From positions 1 through 33,985 of the forward strand of contig JAIVIZ010000085.1 of assembly GCA_020200315.1 (NCBI GenBank): 33,985 nucleotides of DNA, read 5' to 3'. The translations under genes and the position numbers were made by a program. This stretch comes from Sphingomonadales bacterium. Its GTDB lineage: Bacteria; Pseudomonadota; Alphaproteobacteria; Sphingomonadales; Sphingomonadaceae. Below, piece by piece: positions 7,226-15,551 of this stretch; within the stretch, counting starts at the first letter, position 1, and every line of letters starts with the position of its first letter. Under the pieces are notes generated by a model that ran no database searches, was not told the origin of the DNA, and was given only the letters and a program-made list of their open reading frames with translations.

Positions 7226-7751
7226 GTCCTTCCTGCCGCCCGCCATGCGCCCCGAACCTTCCTATGCCGAGATGGTCCGCTCGATCGAGCGGGACGGGGG
7301 GCTTGATGATTATTCGGCAACACTGGTGCGGGACGCCGCCAAGGGTGTCCGCGCCGCTCAGTCGGAAGCGACCTGTTACGCCCTGCTGCTGGCCGAACGT
7401 CCCGACCATGAGCTGGAAGCGCTCACCGGCGCTGAAGTCTTCGCTAGGCTCGCCGCGGAACATGGCGAGCCCAACGATCTGCTTCGCCTCGCTGCCGTGC
7501 TGATGAAGCGCGCCGGCGGGCTGCGGGACACGGAGATAGACCGGGCACGCGGGTTTGCCGTGGAAGCCTTCTGCCTCCTTGAGCGGCTGTGGGAAGCCGA
7601 GCAGACCGATGTGGTGCTCGATGCTGCAGCGTGTTTGTGCGCCAGTGACGAGGACAGTGACGCCATCCTGTTCGATGCGGCGATTGCCGGGCTCAAGCCC
7701 GCGACCGCGACCGCAATCCGCAATCATGTGAAGTCTGGAGGAAAGAAGTGA
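7218..7751 (+). CDS. Unknown helical protein, paralog B of a tandem pair
   Basis: 177 aa from ATG 7218, which overlaps the previous stop by 8 nt; its own TGA overlaps the next GTG by 4 nt, so translation is probably coupled along the module. The N-terminus has a ~35-residue extension (MAKSFLPPAMRPEPSYAEMV) absent from paralog A, followed by the shared EVFARLAAEHGEPNDLLRLA block and a shared C-terminal helix. No membrane segment, signal or catalytic motif is seen, and I do not recognise the family. It lies directly before the two large phage-type proteins. Confidence 0.74.
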   Translation: MAKSFLPPAMRPEPSYAEMVRSIERDGGLDDYSATLVRDAAKGVRAAQSEATCYALLLAERPDHELEALTGAEVFARLAAEHGEPNDLLRLAAVLMKRAGGLRDTEIDRARGFAVEAFCLLERLWEAEQTDVVLDAAACLCASDEDSDAILFDAAIAGLKPATATAIRNHVKSGGKK

Positions 7752-8929
7752 GCTTGTTCTTGAACGGGAGCGATATGCCCTACAACGGCAATCCAGCCAT
7801 GCAACAGATGCTGCTGATGTCGGCGCTGCGGGGCCAGAACAGCGGGATGATCCCGGGCCAAAACGGCGGCCAGAACAGCGGCATGATGCCGCTTGGGCGT
7901 CCGCAGACGGTTACAAGCGAGCCGGTGCCAGTCGCGCCGACGAACGGGCCGATCAAGGGTGCCGATCCGGCTGACTTTGGGAAGCCGGGCAACCTGCCTC
8001 CCGTGAGTGCGCAGCAGCTGTCGGCTGCCACGGCGACAATCGGCAATGGCCCTCGCTCTACCCCTCCCGGTCAGCAACCGGTCATGGCGGATGGATCGCA
8101 GCCGCTGATGGACTTCAACACTGCGGCCAGCCATCAACTCTATGATAATCCGCAGGGCCTGACGGCGAACATGCCGGGCATCGCCGCGCATCGCAATGGG
8201 ATCGACTGGAAGCGACTTGCGGGGATCATCGGTCCCGCGTTGATGGCAGCCGGTGGCCACCCTGAACTTGGGATGCAGTTCATCGAGAACCAGCAGAAGA
8301 TGCGCAACGAAGAGGCTCAGCGCCAGTTCGATCTATCGAAGCTCTCCCTGCAGCAGAGCCTTCCTCGCGAAGTCGGGCATGCACTGATCCAGAAGGGCAG
8401 TGACGGGCAGTATCACGAACTCTACTCGGACCCTGAGCCGTTCGAGTCCTACGCGCAGGCGCAGGGGTTGAAGCCTGGAACCCCTGAATATGCCGCCGCA
8501 GTGAAGAGCTATCGTCTCGGGGGATGGTCCGATGATGCGGTCGCCAACCGCGAAGGCTACGCCGGCGTGCGCTTCGGTTATCAAGGGCAACTGCAGGACG
8601 CTCGCCTTCGCTCTGGTGAGCGCAACACGGACGTTCGCGCTAACGCATCGATCAACAACAACATCCGCACGACCGGCGTTTCTGCAGCGAACAATGCGCG
8701 CACGGTGGGCGCGACGACGCGCGGGCAGGACTTGCGCAATGCAACCGTTCAGCGCGGGCAGACGATGCTCGACAATCGGGTGCGGGGTAGCGCCGCCTAT
8801 CAGGGGCATGGCGGTCACGCTGGCTTCGGTGGCGGTGCGTCTGCGGTGGCGGTCGGGCCCAATGGTCACAGAATCGTCGTTCAGAACGGTCGCTGGGTCG
8901 ATGCACAGACTGGTCAACCGGTCCAGTAA
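7748..8929 (+). CDS. Phage virion-type protein, 393 aa
   Basis: GTG start at 7748 overlapping the preceding TGA. The N-terminal ~130 residues are low-complexity and rich in Gly, Gln, Asn, Pro and Met, with a duplicated GQNSGM(I/M)P element. A hydrophobic patch follows (LAGIIGPALMAAGGHPELGM), then a charged helical stretch (NQQKMRNEEAQRQFDLSKL). The C-terminal third is Arg/Asn/Gly-rich and ends in GPNGHRIVVQNGRWVDAQTG, a small beta motif seen in phage structural proteins. No enzyme motif is present. Its place just before a giant peptidoglycan-hydrolase protein recalls internal virion (ejectosome) proteins of podophages, but sequence alone does not prove this. Confidence 0.75.
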   Translation: MSLFLNGSDMPYNGNPAMQQMLLMSALRGQNSGMIPGQNGGQNSGMMPLGRPQTVTSEPVPVAPTNGPIKGADPADFGKPGNLPPVSAQQLSAATATIGNGPRSTPPGQQPVMADGSQPLMDFNTAASHQLYDNPQGLTANMPGIAAHRNGIDWKRLAGIIGPALMAAGGHPELGMQFIENQQKMRNEEAQRQFDLSKLSLQQSLPREVGHALIQKGSDGQYHELYSDPEPFESYAQAQGLKPGTPEYAAAVKSYRLGGWSDDAVANREGYAGVRFGYQGQLQDARLRSGERNTDVRANASINNNIRTTGVSAANNARTVGATTRGQDLRNATVQRGQTMLDNRVRGSAAYQGHGGHAGFGGGASAVAVGPNGHRIVVQNGRWVDAQTGQPVQ

Positions 8930-8973
8930 ACCGCTCAACTCACGTCGTGATGACGTCTGAAATTGGATACTGA

Positions 8974-11900
8974 ATGCCTGACCCTTCGTTGCCACCGCTG
9001 CCGCCCGGCTATTCGCTGGCGGGACCGCCTCCTGCGCCCACGCCTGATCCGAACCTGCTCAAGCCGCTGTTCGATGCTGGCGTGGTGCCGACCAACGGCT
9101 ATCGCACGCCTGCCGACATTCAGCGGCTGCGCGAACAAGGCTACCATCCCGCCCCGAACTCACTGCACCTCAACGGTGACGCGGTTGACCTCACCCCTGG
9201 CAACTCCGGGATGCGGCTGAGCGATGTTCAAGCTCGGGCACAGGCAATCGCCTCTGGCTGGCACGGGGGCAAGGTGCTCAATGAAGGCGATCATATCCAC
9301 CTCCAGCTGCCCGGCTGGGGCATGGCACCCGGCACGCCGGGCACGCCAAACTCTGGTTTGCCGCCAATGCCTCAAGGCTATCAGCTCACGCAGCGCGGCT
9401 CGCTCGCGGGCGGCAACTTCGTTCCTTCGTCGGCCACCCCGACCGGCAAGGCCCATGACGGCGACACGTTCCAACTCTCGAACGGTCAGAATGCCCGCTT
9501 GTTCGGCGTCGACGCGTGGGAGCTGAACCAGCAAGGTCGCAGGCCTGACGGGTCGCTCGTTCCGCTCGGCGTCAACGCTCGCAACGATCTGCAGTCCAAT
9601 GTCTCGTCATCTACTCCAGTGTTCCTCAATGGCCAGTCCACCTATGGCCGCCCGGTCGCCGCGCTGGGCGATGGAGGTCCTGACGATCCCGCGTGGAAGC
9701 TGGTGCGCAAGGGCGATGCGCTGGCGGAGCCGCAGTATCTGCAAGGCGATCCGCGTTTCGGTCCCTACATGGAAGCCGAGCGTCTGGCGCGGTTGAACCG
9801 GCTCGGCGGCCAAGGCACCAATGCCGAGACGCCCGCGCAATTCCGCCATGGCGACGGCCCGTGGCAGGGTGCGACGCCGGGCACCTACGGCAACGGCACG
9901 GCGATCTTCGGTGACGAGGCCACCCCAAATTACGGCCTGCGCGATGACGTCGCCAAAGCTTATGCTGAGTTCGCTCACGATCCCAAGCATGGCGCTGCTG
10001 ACCTGATCGCGTTCGGGCAGTCGAACGGCTTCACGGTGCCAAAGGATGCGGCGAACAAGTTCGTTGCCGCTCGGGCAAAGGCGGGAGGCAGCTCTGACGC
10101 GCCGGAATATATCCAGCCACCGCGCCCCTCGATCGATCCCGGCGATGGGAAGTTCGGCACTACCGCGCGCGGGTTCGGCGATCCGTTCAACATGCTCGAC
10201 GAAGTCGGCGGAGTTGTGGACACGCTGGGCGGCACTGGCGGGCGTGAGAACCTGTTCAACAGCGACCGGCGCTTCGGCGACATCCTCTGGAACAATATCG
10301 ACCAGAACCGGGCGATCATCGCTCACGACGAAGATACGCACCCTTACTACCGCATTGGCGGACAGCTTACCGGTGGTCTGTTCGTGCCCGTGGCCGGCGA
10401 GGCGAGGACGGTCGGACAGCTCGCGCGGATCGGCGCGGTTGAGGGTGGCCTTGCCGGCTTCGGCGCTGGTGAAGGTGGCGTGGTCGATCGCCTGCCTGGT
10501 GCGCTCGGTGGAACCGTCCTGGGTGCTGCTGGCGGCTATGCGCTAGGCCGTATCGGTCAAGGTGTCGCTAGCGGCTGGCGTGCTCTGCGCGGCCTTCCTG
10601 CTGCTGGCGAGGATGCGACCCGCGAGGCGAGCGCCGTTGTGAGTGAAGGCATGCCGAATGCCGAGTCGCGCTTTCAGGCCGATGGCACCGGCTCGACCGA
10701 CGTTCCCGCCCCGCCGCCCGGCTATCAACTCGATGGTGCCTCGTCGGCCGCGATGGCCAGCGATCACGCGCCTGCCGTCCTGCACGGTCCTGTTCTGCGC
10801 CGCCCGGACATCATCGACGTGTCGCAGTTGCCGCCGGTGCCTGAGGGCTACAAACTCGATGCTCCGTTCGGATCAACCCGCCCGATGGGTGAGCGGCTGA
10901 GTGCGGAAGAGATTGCGAAACTGGGTGAAGGAGTCGATCCGGCCTCCGTGCTTCCGCGTCCGGCCAATCAGGTGGATACGCTAGACGAAGCGATGAAGGC
11001 CAATCCCGGCCCGTTCCGCGACGTGCAAGCGCCGGACGAGTTCGCGGCTTTGGACGTTCGCCGGCCGAATGGCGGGGCCTATGTTCGTGGCCCGCTCGAC
11101 ACGACGCAAGCGCTTCGCACCATGGGTGGGGTTCGCGACGAAGGTGGCGACCTCGCCCACCTCGGCATTGATAACAGCCCGCGCCGGATGGACTTCGGCT
11201 CCAACGAACAGTTCCTCGGTCGCTTGGTCAACAATGATGGCGGCATGGGCATGGACGAGGCGGCTCACGCGCTGTGGGAGCGAGGTTACTTCCCGCAGTT
11301 TCAGGAGCGCCCCACGCCTGCCGATCTGATCGACCGGCTGCATACCGAAAGCACCGGAGCGCACCGCTACTTCCACCCGGACGATTATGGGGAAGTCGCT
11401 CGGTTCCACGACGCACAAGCGCAGCGTGGTGCTGTCGAACGAGCACAGCACGAAGGATCGTCGCTGACGGAGGACATTGGGCAGCACATCACGCTCGATG
11501 ATCTGGAAGCGAACCGGGCTCCGGCCTCGGCTTATGACGATACGCCGCGCATCCTTGGCGGCAAGCTCGGCAACATCAACCTCGACAAGCTGGAGAGTCC
11601 GCAGGACGTGGCCCAGCTGATCGACCATGTGCAAAAGCGGGTCGGCGGGTTCGACGCTGCGAGCCGCGGGCGCGTCACCAACGACGAAACCCGCAAGCTG
11701 GCGGATGAGCTCGGACTTGCTCCTGAGGCGCTGCTGAAGCGCAATCAGGGACAGGCGCTCAATGCCGAGCAGCTCTACGCCACACGCTCCCTGGTTCAGA
11801 AGTCGCGCGAGTTGGTCGGCAAGCTGGCGAAGAACGCTGTCGGCGGCTCGGACGAGGACGTGCTCGCCTTCCGCAAGGCGTGGGTCCGTCATGTCGCTCT

Positions 11901-13836
11901 GGAGGAGCATGTCACCGGAGCGACGGCTGAGGCTGGTCGGGCGCTTCAGCAGTTCCGAATGATCGCCAAGGGGAGCGATGCTCGCGGCGCTGCGGTCAAG
12001 GCGTACCTCAAGGGCGCTGGTGGGCGGGAGACCATCGAACAGGCTGCGCAGAAGATCGTCGACCTCATGGAGGATCCTGCTCAGGCGAATCACTTCATGT
12101 CCCAAGCGCTCAAACCCAAGTGGCGCGACAAGCTCAACGAGCTGTGGATCAACTCACTACTGAGCGGTCCCAAGACGCACGTGGTCAACTTCGTCGGCAA
12201 CGCCATGACCTCGATCTACTCGCTGCCGGAACAGGCGCTGACGGCCGGCATTGGCAAGCTCACCGGCTCGGCTGACCGCTCCTATCTCGGAGAGGTCGGC
12301 GCGCGGGTGTCCGGCCTCGCCAACGCTTCGGTCGAAGGGCTTGCCCGCGCCAAGAAGGCGTTCGTCACCGGCGAGGCAGCCGACGATGTGACGAAGGTCG
12401 AGAGTCGGGTTCACGACGCGATCGGTGGGACGCTCGGCAAGGTGGTTCGTCTGCCCACTCGTGCCCTGACTGCGGCGGATGAGTTCTGGAAGTCGATCAA
12501 TGCCAGTGCGGAGCTGCACGCCTTGGCCTATAGAAAAGCGGTCAGGGAGGGCGTCGATGCGGCGGATCGCAAGGCCCAGTACGAAAGTCTGGTCAAGGCA
12601 CCCACCGGCGACATGGCGCAGCAGGCCGAAGACGCCGCTCGATATTACACGTTCCAGCAGGAGCTTGGACCCGCTGGCAAGGCGATCCAGAACCTGTCGA
12701 GCCGAGTGCCCGGCCTCAAGGTCATTATCCCGTTCGTCCGCACGCCTGCCAATATCGTCAAGTTCGCAGGCGAGCGGTCGGTGTTCGGTATCGCGATGCC
12801 TGAGGTTCGCGCTGCGCTGGCTGCTGGCGGTCGTTCTCGGGATGAAGCGCTAGCCAGGATCACGCTCGGCTCGGGCCTGTCCACGGCGGCGGTCCTGGCC
12901 GCCATGCACGGGCGCCTGAGTGGCAGCGGGCCGTCGGACCCTCGGGAACGTGCTTCGCTCCAGCAAGGCGGCTGGCAGCCCTACAGCGTCCGTGTCGGCG
13001 ATCGGTGGGTGTCCTACCAGCGCTTCGATCCGCTGTCGCTGTTGGCGGGTGTGGCTGCCGACTTCGTGGAAGCCGGACACAATGCCAAGCCGCAGGAAGC
13101 CGACAAGCTGGCGATCCACCTGACGCTGGGCGTCGCGAAGAACCTGACGAGCAAGACGTGGCTCTCGGGCGCTGCCGACTTCTTCCAGATGCTCGACGAT
13201 CCCGACCGCTATGGCGATCGCTACTTCCGCAACCTCGCTGCAACGGCGGCGGTGCCGTCGATCTTGAATCAGACAGCTCAGGCGATCGATCCCAACTTGC
13301 GCGACGCCCGGACGCTCATGGATGCGATCAAGGCTCGCACGCCGTACCTGTCGCGGGACGTTGCCCCTCGCCGGGATATGTGGGGCCAGCCCAAGACGCG
13401 GGGCGACTCGTTTGGTCCTGACCTGATCTCGCCGGTTGCCGGCTCCTATATCAGCAATGATCCGGTGCGGGCGGAGGTGGGCCGGCTGCGGGCTCCGGTC
13501 TCGATGCCGCAACGTGACGTAACGGTGGGCGGGGAACGCGTGCCGCTCAATCCCAGGCAGTTCGACGAATATCAGAGCCTCGCCGGCGTTGCCGCGTCAC
13601 AGGCGCTGCATCAGGCCATGCGCTCGCCGCAGTGGCAGAGCATGACAGACACTGAACGCAATGAAACGATCAAAGCGACCTTCAGCGATGCTCGCAGGCA
13701 AGCGCGTGGGCAGCTGCTGCAGGACTTCCCCGACATTGCGCAGGGTGCGTTCGCGATGCGGCAGGGGCAAGTGCCTGCGGCTCCGACAGGGTTGCCACCG
13801 CTTCCGCCGGGATACGTGGTACAACCACGCCATTAG
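8974..13836 (+). CDS. Giant phage-type polyvalent protein: M15-type peptidase motifs, SNase-like nuclease, ejection-protein-like body
   Basis: 1620 aa. Residues ~25-115 carry the complete M15 peptidase signature SxHxxGxAxD (Ser63, His65, Gly68, Ala70, Asp72) and ExxHxH (Glu104, His107, His109), pointing to a Zn-dependent cell-wall peptidase. Residues ~155-275 resemble staphylococcal nuclease: DGDT (162-165), Arg175, Asp180, Glu183 and YGR (224-226) match catalytic positions. A Gly/Ala-rich hydrophobic stretch (~462-535) could interact with membrane. Residues ~640-1600 are largely helical, with INSLLSGPKTHVVNFVGNAM near 1060, typical of large phage internal or polyvalent proteins. A PPxPxGY element occurs at 6-15, 129-138, 579-588, 619-629 and 1607-1616. 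Probable role: delivered with phage DNA to cut peptidoglycan and process DNA. No head genes adjoin it, so it may be a remnant or a repurposed module. Confidence 0.85.
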   Translation: MPDPSLPPLPPGYSLAGPPPAPTPDPNLLKPLFDAGVVPTNGYRTPADIQRLREQGYHPAPNSLHLNGDAVDLTPGNSGMRLSDVQARAQAIASGWHGGKVLNEGDHIHLQLPGWGMAPGTPGTPNSGLPPMPQGYQLTQRGSLAGGNFVPSSATPTGKAHDGDTFQLSNGQNARLFGVDAWELNQQGRRPDGSLVPLGVNARNDLQSNVSSSTPVFLNGQSTYGRPVAALGDGGPDDPAWKLVRKGDALAEPQYLQGDPRFGPYMEAERLARLNRLGGQGTNAETPAQFRHGDGPWQGATPGTYGNGTAIFGDEATPNYGLRDDVAKAYAEFAHDPKHGAADLIAFGQSNGFTVPKDAANKFVAARAKAGGSSDAPEYIQPPRPSIDPGDGKFGTTARGFGDPFNMLDEVGGVVDTLGGTGGRENLFNSDRRFGDILWNNIDQNRAIIAHDEDTHPYYRIGGQLTGGLFVPVAGEARTVGQLARIGAVEGGLAGFGAGEGGVVDRLPGALGGTVLGAAGGYALGRIGQGVASGWRALRGLPAAGEDATREASAVVSEGMPNAESRFQADGTGSTDVPAPPPGYQLDGASSAAMASDHAPAVLHGPVLRRPDIIDVSQLPPVPEGYKLDAPFGSTRPMGERLSAEEIAKLGEGVDPASVLPRPANQVDTLDEAMKANPGPFRDVQAPDEFAALDVRRPNGGAYVRGPLDTTQALRTMGGVRDEGGDLAHLGIDNSPRRMDFGSNEQFLGRLVNNDGGMGMDEAAHALWERGYFPQFQERPTPADLIDRLHTESTGAHRYFHPDDYGEVARFHDAQAQRGAVERAQHEGSSLTEDIGQHITLDDLEANRAPASAYDDTPRILGGKLGNINLDKLESPQDVAQLIDHVQKRVGGFDAASRGRVTNDETRKLADELGLAPEALLKRNQGQALNAEQLYATRSLVQKSRELVGKLAKNAVGGSDEDVLAFRKAWVRHVALEEHVTGATAEAGRALQQFRMIAKGSDARGAAVKAYLKGAGGRETIEQAAQKIVDLMEDPAQANHFMSQALKPKWRDKLNELWINSLLSGPKTHVVNFVGNAMTSIYSLPEQALTAGIGKLTGSADRSYLGEVGARVSGLANASVEGLARAKKAFVTGEAADDVTKVESRVHDAIGGTLGKVVRLPTRALTAADEFWKSINASAELHALAYRKAVREGVDAADRKAQYESLVKAPTGDMAQQAEDAARYYTFQQELGPAGKAIQNLSSRVPGLKVIIPFVRTPANIVKFAGERSVFGIAMPEVRAALAAGGRSRDEALARITLGSGLSTAAVLAAMHGRLSGSGPSDPRERASLQQGGWQPYSVRVGDRWVSYQRFDPLSLLAGVAADFVEAGHNAKPQEADKLAIHLTLGVAKNLTSKTWLSGAADFFQMLDDPDRYGDRYFRNLAATAAVPSILNQTAQAIDPNLRDARTLMDAIKARTPYLSRDVAPRRDMWGQPKTRGDSFGPDLISPVAGSYISNDPVRAEVGRLRAPVSMPQRDVTVGGERVPLNPRQFDEYQSLAGVAASQALHQAMRSPQWQSMTDTERNETIKATFSDARRQARGQLLQDFPDIAQGAFAMRQGQVPAAPTGLPPLPPGYVVQPRH

Positions 13837-13894
13837 CTCCAAGCTCAAGAGCCGCGAATTGTCTGTTTTGGGTGGAAAGCGGACACCCTAAGCC

Positions 13895-14311
13895 TCATAG
13901 ACCGCGAGCGTTTCCGCGCACAACGGTCGCGGTCAGTTCCACGACACCGTCCTTCCGGCGATAGCTTATCTGATCGCCCTGTCGCAGGAGTTGAACGCAC
14001 CCGCTTGAAGCCGGGTCACCCGAGTCTAGGCAAAACAGGTTGTCGTATCTGCGGAAGTGCCACTTCAGGGTATATCGTTTTCCCTTATCGTCGCCGCCGC
14101 GCAGCATTCCGTCACGACCTACAAATTGAAACCTCGTCGCTCCCGGCGCTCCCCAGGAGAGTGTGTTGCCGACGACAACCCGCTGGATTTGCGCAACGGT
14201 CAACTGGGTACCAAGCTTCGCATCGACGATCAGCGGTTCGCGCGACTGCGCTTGTGAAGGCGCGACGGCGGCAAGCAGCAAAGCGACAGAAAGGCGTAGG
14301 TTGCCGGACAT
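13895..14311 (-). CDS. Secreted protein of unknown function
   Basis: 138 aa with a signal peptide (SVALLLAAVAPSQAQS, cleavage near residue 22). The mature part begins LGTQLTVAQIQRVVVGNTL, and LTxxQIxxxVxGNTL openings are found in small exported lipocalin-like or DUF995-like proteins; I cannot place it firmly. Two Cys (in FCLDSG and SGCVQLL) may form a disulfide. A strong AGGAGG lies seven bases before ATG 14311. It faces the giant phage-type gene tail to tail, 58 bp away, and is probably not part of that module. Confidence 0.75.
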   Translation of the reverse strand: MSGNLRLSVALLLAAVAPSQAQSREPLIVDAKLGTQLTVAQIQRVVVGNTLSWGAPGATRFQFVGRDGMLRGGDDKGKRYTLKWHFRRYDNLFCLDSGDPASSGCVQLLRQGDQISYRRKDGVVELTATVVRGNARGL

Positions 14312-14445
14312 GTATGTTCCTCCTGCGATGTCGTTCGTCCTGCAGTGGCGTTCGGTTACATTGCCTGTACGATTGGATTAACTCAGACCGACCCGTCTTT
14401 CGAAAGCGGGGCGAAGGCTTCATTGTCCCTAACGTCCCCGACGTC

Positions 14446-14530
14446 GGCACGGCCTGCTCGTGATCGGACGTAACTGACCTAACGGCGCTAATGGCGAGCC
14501 CAGCTTTCGCAGCTTTCGCAACTTTCGCAA
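14446..14530. repeat. Direct repeat copy A (54 bp near-identical core plus 9-bp array)
   Basis: Positions 14446-14499 match 15909-15962 at 53 of 54 bases (only 14470 differs). One base later each copy continues into three 9-bp units, here CAGCTTTCG, CAGCTTTCG, CAACTTTCG. Copies A and B lie in the same orientation 1463 bp apart and bracket the second SRAP gene and two small genes. The rest of 14312-14605 holds no gene I can support; 14428-14445 carries two CCTAACGTC-type 9-bp units. Confidence 0.85.
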
Positions 14531-14551
14531 CGGGGCGAGTGCGAGCGAAGG

Positions 14552-14595
14552 GCTATTGTCCCTGAAGAGCTATTGTCCCTAACGTCCCTATCGTC
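14552..14595. repeat. Array of CCTAACGTC-type 9-bp units
   Basis: Imperfect tandem units such as CTATTGTC, CCTAACGTC and CCTATCGTC, with one irregular unit (CCTGAAGAG). Related pairs occur at 14428-14445 and 15232-15249. All lie in the non-coding gaps around the second SRAP gene, here immediately after its stop. Confidence 0.65.
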
Positions 14596-14605
14596 CCGGC
14601 GTTCT

Positions 14606-15187
14606 CTAGCGAACCTGCTCCACGTGAAGGGTGCCGCACGGCAGAGCGGTAAGGAGTTCGGCTTCAGGCTTCGACAGGTCAAGCCAGCTTCGCCAATCCT
14701 CCGGCCGCAATACCGCCATTTGTCGATTGTGAATTGGCGCGACGTCCGGTCCCGGCGCAGTCGTCAACAAGGTGAATGCCTCGCCTTTCTCGGGGCTGCC
14801 CGGACTCCATAGCCCCGCAAAGCAAAACCACGGCTCGCCCACGAGCGTGAACTTGAACTTCGCTTTGGGAGCTTTCTCGCCCTTAAACTCAAAGAAGTGT
14901 GAGGCCGGCACGAGGCACCGCCGGCTGTTGGCGAAGGAGCGCCCCTCCGACTTGAAGTTGATGACGGCGCGGCCCTTCGGATTGGAAGGCTCAAACCCCC
15001 ATCGAAGCTGAGCCAGCTCTACGCCTTCATCGTAGCGGCGGAAGACGGGGGCGATCTCCGACGGCCAGATGTCGTCGCGGGGCTCCAGGTTAGGCGGCGC
15101 GACTGGCGCGAGGATCGGCATTCGCAACTGCCGCAGCGCCTCGGCATAGTCAGCATAGGCGACGTGATTGCCGAAGTCGTTGCACAT
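14606..15187 (-). CDS. Second SRAP/YedK-type abasic-site protein
   Basis: 193 aa beginning MCNDFGNH, so Cys2 is available after Met removal. The other active-site residues are present: Asn77 in VINFKSEG, Glu100 in HFFEF, and His153 in PIHNRQMAVL. It has only family-level similarity to the SRAP at 4146, so the two are distinct paralogs rather than a recent copy. Expected role: covalent protection of abasic sites in single-stranded DNA. No GTTC-N7-GTTC box is seen before its start, so SOS control is not evident. It is flanked by 9-bp repeat arrays and lies between the two copies of the 54-bp direct repeat. Confidence 0.92.
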   Translation of the reverse strand: MCNDFGNHVAYADYAEALRQLRMPILAPVAPPNLEPRDDIWPSEIAPVFRRYDEGVELAQLRWGFEPSNPKGRAVINFKSEGRSFANSRRCLVPASHFFEFKGEKAPKAKFKFTLVGEPWFCFAGLWSPGSPEKGEAFTLLTTAPGPDVAPIHNRQMAVLRPEDWRSWLDLSKPEAELLTALPCGTLHVEQVR

Positions 15188-15347
15188 GCCCGACGAACCA
15201 ACGACGGGTCGCGGGGTTCAACGAAGCCCTACCTATGGTCCCTAACGTCCTCGGGCGCACGGTGCTGGCCTCGTTCGACCCTTTGCACCTTTTCCGGGTG
15301 TAGGCTGGGCAGGTGTAAGGGGTGGCCTCATCCATTATATCGAGGGG

Positions 15348-15509
15348 ATGCTAAGCCTTCCGTGTCTGTTCGGCGTTCATCGTCCGCTGGTTGCCTCGAT
15401 CATTCAGCGCAAACATGGCTTCACGGCTCTTTGTGACCGGTGCGAGTTGCCGATTGAACGGGACCAAGGGGGCCGCTGGACGACTTCCGAGCCACTGGCG
15501 CGAACCTAA
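15348..15509 (+). CDS. Small protein with one CxxC pair
   Basis: A 53-aa frame starting at ATG 15348. The segment HRPLVASIIQRKHGFTALCD followed by RCELPIERDQGG is protein-like, with CDRC giving a possible zinc or redox pair, and resembles small sphingomonad proteins I recall without a name. GAGGGG lies directly against the ATG, too close for an ideal ribosome site. The antisense reading over the same bases is low-complexity and Arg-rich. Whether it is expressed is uncertain. Confidence 0.45.
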   Translation: MLSLPCLFGVHRPLVASIIQRKHGFTALCDRCELPIERDQGGRWTTSEPLART

Positions 15510-15551
15510 CCCGCGCCACGGTCTCGGTCTCAATGCTGCCGGCGCGGGCGC

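Noticed and set aside
10981-12105. 374-codon leftward open frame
   Set aside because: Antisense of the giant phage-type gene; no recognisable features.
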